NCBI GenBank assembly: GCA_005885015.1
Contig: VAYG01000001.1
Location: 1 to 9,125 of the forward strand
Length of the DNA stretch: 9,125 nucleotides
Direction of reading: 5' to 3'
Source of the DNA: Actinomycetota bacterium
GTDB lineage: Bacteria > Actinomycetota > UBA4738
Every line of letters begins with the position of its first letter. Position 1 is the stretch's first letter. The translations under genes were made by a program, and so were the position numbers. The notes under the pieces are model-generated. The model was not told the DNA's origin. It saw only the letters and a list, made by a program, of their open reading frames with translations, and ran no database searches. Shown piece by piece: positions 4,377 through 9,125 of this stretch.

Positions 4377-7055
4377 GTGAGCGCTCGACGCCGTTGTCTC
4401 GCTGGTACCCGGCCCATCGCCGTCGCCATGGCCCTGGCCGGGGGAGTGGGGCTTGCCCTCTTCGGCGCGGGGACGGCCAGGGGTGACTTCCGGCCGGCCC
4501 CCACGCTGGGGAACCTCACGTACCAGGCCGCCGTCGCCACGATGGCTGACGGCCGCGTGCTGATCGCCGGAGGCCGAAACCTCGACAACCCGATCGGGTT
4601 CACCAACGCCGCGGCGGCTTACGACCCGTGGAACAACACGATGAGCGCCCTCCCGCCGATGTCGAACGCCCGCTATGGGGCCGCGGCGGCGTTGCTCCCC
4701 GACGGGAAGATGCTGGTGTGCGGCGGCGACGGACGGACGGTGGATCACTACGAGTGCGAGCGATACGACCCCATCCTCAACCTGTGGCTGGCCACGGCCG
4801 GGACGGACAACCAGTACGTGAGCGCCAATCTGGCACCCCTACCCGGTGGCAAGGAGCTGATCTTTCCCTCGCTGGGCAGCCAGAGCTCCGTCTACGACCC
4901 AACAACCAACAGCTGGGGTTTGGTGGCGATCATGATCGCGATCCGGGACAAGGGCCCAGCGTGGGCCTCGCTTCCGGATGGCAGGGTGTTCGTGGCCGGC
5001 GGGAGCCAGTGCGAGAACCGGGACGAGATCTACGATCCCGAGAACAACAAGTGGACGGCGACCACGGCCACGACGGCCCGTCAACATCCAACGGCGACGT
5101 TGCTGCCCACCGGGAAAGTCCTGATCACCGGGGGACAGAGCTGCACCAACGCGTACTTGAGCTCGGCCCAGTTGTACGACCCCGGGACTGGACTCTTTAC
5201 GAACGCTGCTTCGATGTCGATCCCGCGGGCCTCCCACGCGGCCTCGCTCCTGCCGAACGGGAAGATCCTGGTGACCGGCGGCGTCACGACCTCGGGGAGC
5301 CCGGTGAATACAGCAGAGGTCTACGACCCCGCCACGGACTCGTGGAGCTCGACGCCGGCCATGACGGTCGCGCGGGCCGGCCATTCGTCGATCGCCCTCG
5401 GGGACGGCGGGGCACTGTTGGTCGGAGGCTTCGACAGCGCGAACAACCTCCCCGACCCAGAGCTGTACCAGCTGGCCCCCGTCAGCTGGGTCGCAGGCGG
5501 CTCGCTGGCCACGGCCAGGGCGAACCACACCGGGACGCTGCTCCCGAACGGCAAGGTGCTCGTGGCTGGCGGGTACGACGGCGTGAACATGCTGAGCTCC
5601 GCGGAGGTGTTCGATCCCTCCTCGAACTCCTGGTCCACAGGCGGGTCCATGCTCCACCCCCACATGAACGGGACGGCCACGCTCCTCCAGAGCGGGAAGG
5701 TTCTTGTGGCCACCGGGAACGACCTCGGGGGGAACGTCAAGGACGCCGACCTGTACGACCCGGCGACGAACTCGTGGTCCGGCGGCGGCACGATGATCCA
5801 GCTCCGGGCGGGCGCCACCGCCACCCTACTGAACGACGGCCGGGTCCTGGTGACAGGAGGGACCGACGGCGCGAACGTCCTTCAGACCACCGAGCTGTAC
5901 ACACCGGCCACGAACTCCTGGGCCTCGGGCCCCCCCATGAACAGCCCGCGGATCGTGGCCACGGCGACCAAGCTCGGCGACGGCCGGGTCCTGGTCGCCG
6001 GCGGCTCCGACGGCACCCTCGATCTGGCCAGCGCCGAGATCTTCGACCCCACGGCCAATACCTGGACCCCGGTGTCCCACATGAACACGGCCCTTGAAGG
6101 CGCCCAGTCGGTCCTGCTCAAGGACGGTCGGGTCCTGGTCGCCGGCGGCGAGCTGTACGCGACCCTGCCCAACATCGGGCAGATCTATGACCCTGTTGCT
6201 GACACCTGGACGGTCAGCGGGCCGTACGACATCGGCCGGCGCTTCGACGGACTGGTCATCGACGCGAGTGGCCAGGCGATCCTGGTGGGCGGCTCCCCGG
6301 TGGGGGGCGGGGGGCTGTCCTCGGTGGAGCTGTACGACGTCGCCACCAACCAGTGGTGGGACGACGGGGAGTTGCTCCATCCGCTATCGGGCCCCGCGGT
6401 GACGATGCTCCAGACCGGCCGGATCGTCGCGGCTGGGGGCGCGCAGAGCGGGCCGGTGGTGGCCTTCACCGACGAGAGCCCGGCCCCGATGGCAGTGACC
6501 ATCTCGAATTCCGGATTCACCCCGACCAGGGCCGCCCTGGCGTCGATGGCCGCCGGGGTGCACTGGAGCGACACGGAGGGTTCCCACTCCGTGGTAGAGA
6601 GCGTGAAGCTGGGGCCTCCCGATGGTCTGGGCAATCCGACGCCACTGTTCCAGTCAGGGACACTGACGGCTGGGCAGGTTTTCGGCTACACGTTCGTGGC
6701 CGGCGGGACCTACAAGTACAAGTCGAACGTGGGAACCGCCTTCAAGGGTAAGGTCACGGTTCCGGACTACGTCTTCCTGGCCTCGGATGGGGGGCCGGCC
6801 CATATCTACGTGGCCTTCGCGACTGGGCGGATGCCTGGCTACGTGTTCAACGTCTCATACCGATTCAAGCCGCCGACCGGCTCGTTCGGCGCATGGACCG
6901 AGTGGGACCCACCGGGGGCCACGCAGTGGGTAGATGCCCACGGCGTCTTCCAACAGGCCCAGAGCGGCACCTACCAGTTTCGCTCCCGGCTGAGGAACGC
7001 GACGACGGGGAAGTCTTGTAGCTACTCGCCGCCCATCACCGTCTCCGTGCCGTAG
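4377..7055 (+). CDS. Secreted Kelch-repeat protein with degenerate cupredoxin and Ig/FN3-like domains
   Basis: An 892-residue protein from GTG 4377. Residues 1-36 form a signal peptide (basic SARRR, then a long Ala/Gly/Leu core). Residues about 40-700 hold 14 Kelch-type motifs of the form DGRVLVAGG, beginning near residues 58, 109, 157, 201, 245, 294, 343, 391, 439, 487, 535, 583, 631 and 680. Most are followed by xxxYDPxxNxW, the hallmark of galactose-oxidase/Kelch propeller blades, so two seven-bladed propellers are plausible. Residues about 706-796 fit a cupredoxin domain (SGFTP, His737, LFQSGTLTAGQ, YKYK...KGKVTV), but three of four copper ligands are replaced. The last 96 residues (YVFNVSYRFKPP...YQFRSRLRNATTG) look like an Ig/FN3-type beta-sandwich. 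There is no sortase signal or C-terminal membrane anchor, so it is probably released or held by binding. No catalytic function is evident; ligand binding or adhesion is inference. Confidence 0.85.
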   Translation: MSARRRCLAGTRPIAVAMALAGGVGLALFGAGTARGDFRPAPTLGNLTYQAAVATMADGRVLIAGGRNLDNPIGFTNAAAAYDPWNNTMSALPPMSNARYGAAAALLPDGKMLVCGGDGRTVDHYECERYDPILNLWLATAGTDNQYVSANLAPLPGGKELIFPSLGSQSSVYDPTTNSWGLVAIMIAIRDKGPAWASLPDGRVFVAGGSQCENRDEIYDPENNKWTATTATTARQHPTATLLPTGKVLITGGQSCTNAYLSSAQLYDPGTGLFTNAASMSIPRASHAASLLPNGKILVTGGVTTSGSPVNTAEVYDPATDSWSSTPAMTVARAGHSSIALGDGGALLVGGFDSANNLPDPELYQLAPVSWVAGGSLATARANHTGTLLPNGKVLVAGGYDGVNMLSSAEVFDPSSNSWSTGGSMLHPHMNGTATLLQSGKVLVATGNDLGGNVKDADLYDPATNSWSGGGTMIQLRAGATATLLNDGRVLVTGGTDGANVLQTTELYTPATNSWASGPPMNSPRIVATATKLGDGRVLVAGGSDGTLDLASAEIFDPTANTWTPVSHMNTALEGAQSVLLKDGRVLVAGGELYATLPNIGQIYDPVADTWTVSGPYDIGRRFDGLVIDASGQAILVGGSPVGGGGLSSVELYDVATNQWWDDGELLHPLSGPAVTMLQTGRIVAAGGAQSGPVVAFTDESPAPMAVTISNSGFTPTRAALASMAAGVHWSDTEGSHSVVESVKLGPPDGLGNPTPLFQSGTLTAGQVFGYTFVAGGTYKYKSNVGTAFKGKVTVPDYVFLASDGGPAHIYVAFATGRMPGYVFNVSYRFKPPTGSFGAWTEWDPPGATQWVDAHGVFQQAQSGTYQFRSRLRNATTGKSCSYSPPITVSVP
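4548..6440 (+). repeat. Array of 14 Kelch-motif coding repeats
   Basis: The conserved codons for [DNST]GxxLVxGG start at 4548, 4701, 4845, 4977, 5109, 5256, 5406, 5547, 5691, 5835, 5979, 6123, 6267 and 6414. From 5547 to 6267 the spacing is exactly 144 bases five times in a row. The core GACGGCCGGGTCCTGGT is identical at 5835-5851 and 5979-5995 and differs by one base at 6123-6139. Repeat 3 (residues 157-165) is the most degenerate, having lost the GG pair. Confidence 0.85.
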
Positions 7056-7221
7056 ACGCGGACCAGACCGCAGAACGTGATCGGTCAAGCTTGGTTGGCG
7101 AGGCTCTGCTCGACAGGGGTTACGCTTCTTGGCACGCCAGTTGACTCGGCAGCCTCCGGATTGGCGAAACTCGTGCCAGCCACAATGTGAGGCAGTGGGG
7201 GGCCTGTGGGACCATGAATGC
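7056..7221. other. Intergenic region between the Kelch and response-regulator genes
   Basis: 166 bases without a convincing gene. TGGCACG (7130-7136) and CGTGCCA (7172-7178) are an exact inverted repeat with a 35-base spacer, and TTGACT (7141-7146) could be a -35 element, but no matching -10 follows at 16-18 bases. No stem-loop with a T-run was found, so no intrinsic terminator is called for the Kelch gene. Confidence 0.5.
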
Positions 7222-7575
7222 GTGCGGCCGACCGTTCTCATTGTCGACGATCATGAAGCTTTCCGGGCTTCTGCCCGAGCCCTACTCGAGGCCGAGGGCT
7301 TCGACGTGGTCGGTGAGGCCGCTGATGGAGCCGAGGCAATCGCGGCGGTAGCTCTCCTCCGACCCAAGATCGTCCTGCTCGACGTCCAACTGCCGGGTCT
7401 CGACGGCCTGGAAGTAGCGGAGCAGCTTGCCGCGGGGGGGGACGCGCCCATGGTGGTGCTCACCTCCAGCCGTGACGCTGCAGCGTACGGGCCACGCCTG
7501 GGTCAGACCAGTGCGCGGGGATTCATCCCCAAGAGCCGGCTGTCCGGGGCGGCGCTTGCGGAACTCGTGGGGTGA
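7222..7575 (+). CDS. Receiver-only (single-domain) response regulator
   Basis: A 117-residue CheY-like receiver starting at GTG 7222 (VRPTVLIVDDHEAF), the normal start of a NarL-type receiver. GTG 7195 (nine codons upstream, with GAGG 3 bases before it) is an alternative. All active-site residues are present: acidic pair Asp9-Asp10, phosphoacceptor Asp54 (VLLDVQLPGLDG), switch Thr81 (VVLTSS) and Lys104 (GFIPKS). The protein stops right after the last receiver helix (ALAELVG), so there is no LuxR-type DNA-binding domain or other output. Similar short receivers beside HisKA_3 kinases are, as I recall, common in Actinomycetota. The kinase ATG follows the stop by 5 bases, so the two are one transcription unit. 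Output is probably by protein-protein interaction or phosphate buffering. Confidence 0.88.
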   Translation: MRPTVLIVDDHEAFRASARALLEAEGFDVVGEAADGAEAIAAVALLRPKIVLLDVQLPGLDGLEVAEQLAAGGDAPMVVLTSSRDAAAYGPRLGQTSARGFIPKSRLSGAALAELVG

Positions 7576-7580
7576 GTGAG

Positions 7581-9125
7581 ATGGTGCGGCGACCCGGCTT
7601 GCTCCTTTGGCCGGTCGGCACCGCCATCGGACTTGCGGCCGAGCGAGTCCAGTTCGGGTGGAACGATCCGCGCCACTGGATCCCCGACCTGGCGGTTGGC
7701 TGGGTTCTGATCGTGTGCGGGCTCATCGCGGCGAACCGGCGGCCACAGAGTCGCACCGGCCTGCTCATGGCAGCAACAGGCTTCAGTTGGTTCTTCGGGA
7801 ACTTCGCTCGAGTCGGCTTCGCTCCCTTGGCCTGGATTGCGGCGCAGACCCTCTACCTCCACCGTGGTCCCCTTGTCCATCTGATCCTCGCGTACCCGAC
7901 GGGACGGCTCTCGTCGAGGTTCGGCCGAGCAGCGGTCGGTATCGGTTACGCGGCAGCGATCGTGACCGCCGTATGGCGCAGCGAGGTCGCGACGATCGTC
8001 CTCGCCGCGCTCCTGGTGGCGGTTAGCGCTCGACAGTATCTGGGGACGGTGGGTCGTGCTCGACGCGCTCGCCTTGCGGCATTGGCGGCCGCCTCCGGCT
8101 TCAGCTTCGTTCTGATGGGATACGCGATCGCTCGACTCGCCGTGCCGGCCGCGGCGGTCAGCGGGTCATCCATCCTCGCCTACCAAGTGACAATCTGCGC
8201 GATCGCGATTGGCCTCCTCGCCGGCCTGCTCTCACCCTCGTGGGAACGGTCGGCGGTCACGGACCTGGTGGTGGAACTCGGGGAAGCTCGGTCCGGCTCG
8301 CTCCGAGACGAGCTCGCACGGGCGCTCGGCGACCCCTCGCTGGAGGTCGGCTATTGGCTTTCCGACGCAGGCACATTCGTCGATCCTGAGGGTCGTCTGG
8401 TTTCCGTTCCCGATGCGGGTTCGGGGCGCTCGGTGACCACGGTCGAGCGCGATGGCCAGCCGCTGGCCGTCCTCGTCCACGACCCGGAGGTCCTGGACGA
8501 TCCGGGCCTCGTAGAAGCGGTGTCGGCCGCCGCCCAACTCGCCGCCTCGAACGCGCAGCTCCAGGCAGAGGTCCGCGCCCGCCTCGTGGAGGTCATCGCG
8601 TCACGCCGGCGCATCCTCGAGGCGGGGGACGAGGAACGGCGTCGCCTCGAACGTCGTCTCTACGAGGGGGCCGAGCGAAGGCTGACGGGATTGGCGGAGA
8701 CCGTACGGCAAGCTCGGAGCCAGGCCAATGGCATCTCGCCCGCCACGCTCGAGAAGATCGATCGGGCTCAGGGTCAACTGGAGGGCACGCTCGAGGAGCT
8801 GAGAGAGCTGGCCCGCGGCCTCCATCCGAGAGCCCTGGGCGAGCTAGGGCTTGATCGCGCCCTCGCCTCGCTCGCCGAGCGGAGCCCGGTTCCCGTCGAA
8901 CTCACCGTCCAGGCATACGGCCTATCCCCCGGGGTCCAGGCTGCGGTCTACTTCCTCTGCTCAGAGGGACTCGCCAACATCGCCAAGTATGCCTCTGCGT
9001 CGCGCGCGGTGATCAGCGTGGAGATCCGCGACCGCATTCTCGCCGTGGGGATCACCGATGATGGCGTGGGCGGAGCCGACCTGTCCGGAGGGACGGGGAT
9101 GCTCGGCCTTGCTGACCGGGTCGAG
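7581..9125 (+). CDS. Multi-pass membrane sensor histidine kinase-like protein with Tyr at the phosphoacceptor site (3' end outside window)
   Basis: The frame is open for 515 residues and runs off the right edge; only the last stretch of the ATPase domain is missing. The ATG has GGGGTG (7569-7574) 6 bases upstream, overlapping the regulator stop. Residues 6-220 contain about eight hydrophobic segments (6-25, 35-51, 60-90, 96-106, 116-132, 135-150, 165-190, 196-217), an integral-membrane sensor. Residues about 240-330 (ELARALGDPSLEVGYWL...ERDGQPLAVLVHD) are a GAF-like linker typical of actinobacterial kinases of this type. A coiled coil and HisKA_3 dimerisation region follow (330-425), with RRLERRLYEGAERRL (354-368) where the family has LERDLHDGAQQRL: the phosphoacceptor His is Tyr361. 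The X-box (ELARGLHPRAL), N-box (CSEGLANIAKYA, 460-471) and G-box (DDGVGGAD, 493-500; GMLGLADRV) are well kept, so ATP binding is likely. Whether it autophosphorylates is open. Confidence 0.9.
   Translation, partial: MVRRPGLLLWPVGTAIGLAAERVQFGWNDPRHWIPDLAVGWVLIVCGLIAANRRPQSRTGLLMAATGFSWFFGNFARVGFAPLAWIAAQTLYLHRGPLVHLILAYPTGRLSSRFGRAAVGIGYAAAIVTAVWRSEVATIVLAALLVAVSARQYLGTVGRARRARLAALAAASGFSFVLMGYAIARLAVPAAAVSGSSILAYQVTICAIAIGLLAGLLSPSWERSAVTDLVVELGEARSGSLRDELARALGDPSLEVGYWLSDAGTFVDPEGRLVSVPDAGSGRSVTTVERDGQPLAVLVHDPEVLDDPGLVEAVSAAAQLAASNAQLQAEVRARLVEVIASRRRILEAGDEERRRLERRLYEGAERRLTGLAETVRQARSQANGISPATLEKIDRAQGQLEGTLEELRELARGLHPRALGELGLDRALASLAERSPVPVELTVQAYGLSPGVQAAVYFLCSEGLANIAKYASASRAVISVEIRDRILAVGITDDGVGGADLSGGTGMLGLADRVE

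Noticed and set aside
4628..6097. Long alternative plus-strand frame inside the Kelch gene
   Set aside because: The translation is Arg/Gly/Pro-rich without motifs, and its regularity simply mirrors the Kelch repeats in another frame.
7066..7086. GACCG/CGGTC stem-loop as terminator after the Kelch gene
   Set aside because: The stem has only 5 pairs with an 11-base loop and no following T-run.
7130..7144. Sigma-54-like promoter, TGGCAC then TTGA
   Set aside because: The -12 element lacks the conserved GC (TTGA instead of TTGC), and sigma-54 is generally absent from Actinomycetota. No activator gene is present.
7129..7221. In-frame ATG at 7129 as start of the receiver protein
   Set aside because: The added 31 residues do not resemble a receiver N-terminus; GTG 7222 begins exactly where the family starts.

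Overview
The window is GC-rich with a strong G/C preference at third codon positions. Its tightly packed genes, leaderless-looking znuA transcript, HisKA_3-type kinase and Fur-family/ABC cassette all suggest a member of the Actinomycetota, probably an environmental or uncultured lineage. No rRNA, tRNA, CRISPR array, transposon or phage gene was seen. The taxonomic call is inference.

Layout. (1) 1-1240, plus strand: the C-terminal part of an orthodox sensor histidine kinase, whose phosphoacceptor His codon straddles the left edge, followed by a 4-base ATGA overlap and a peroxiredoxin-like protein with a CPFC motif. (2) 4146-1237, minus strand: a four-gene metal uptake operon in the order znuA (lipoprotein binding protein), znuC (ATPase), znuB (permease), then a Fur-family regulator, probably Zur. 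Every junction overlaps by 4 or 10 bases. The regulator converges on the peroxiredoxin gene with both stop codons inside one CTAG. A promoter with a Zur/Fur-like operator in its 17-bp spacer lies directly in front of znuA. (3) 4147-4376: divergent intergenic region with the znuA promoter and operator, a possible promoter for the rightward gene and a small inverted repeat. (4) 4377-7055, plus strand: a large secreted protein with 14 Kelch-type motifs (room for two seven-bladed propellers), a cupredoxin-fold domain that has lost most copper ligands, and a C-terminal Ig/FN3-like domain. (5) 7222-9125, plus strand: a receiver-only response regulator 5 bases ahead of a multi-pass membrane histidine kinase with a GAF-like linker, cut by the right edge. 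In this kinase the expected phosphoacceptor His is Tyr.

How the genes work together. The zinc (or related metal) operon is a self-contained regulon: the last gene probably represses the promoter of the first when metal is abundant. The left kinase and the peroxiredoxin-like protein are translationally coupled, which hints at redox or stress signalling. The right-hand receiver/kinase pair is unusual twice over: the receiver has no DNA-binding output and the kinase lacks its canonical His, so it probably does not work as a simple two-component switch. Nothing in the sequence directly links the Kelch protein to its neighbours.
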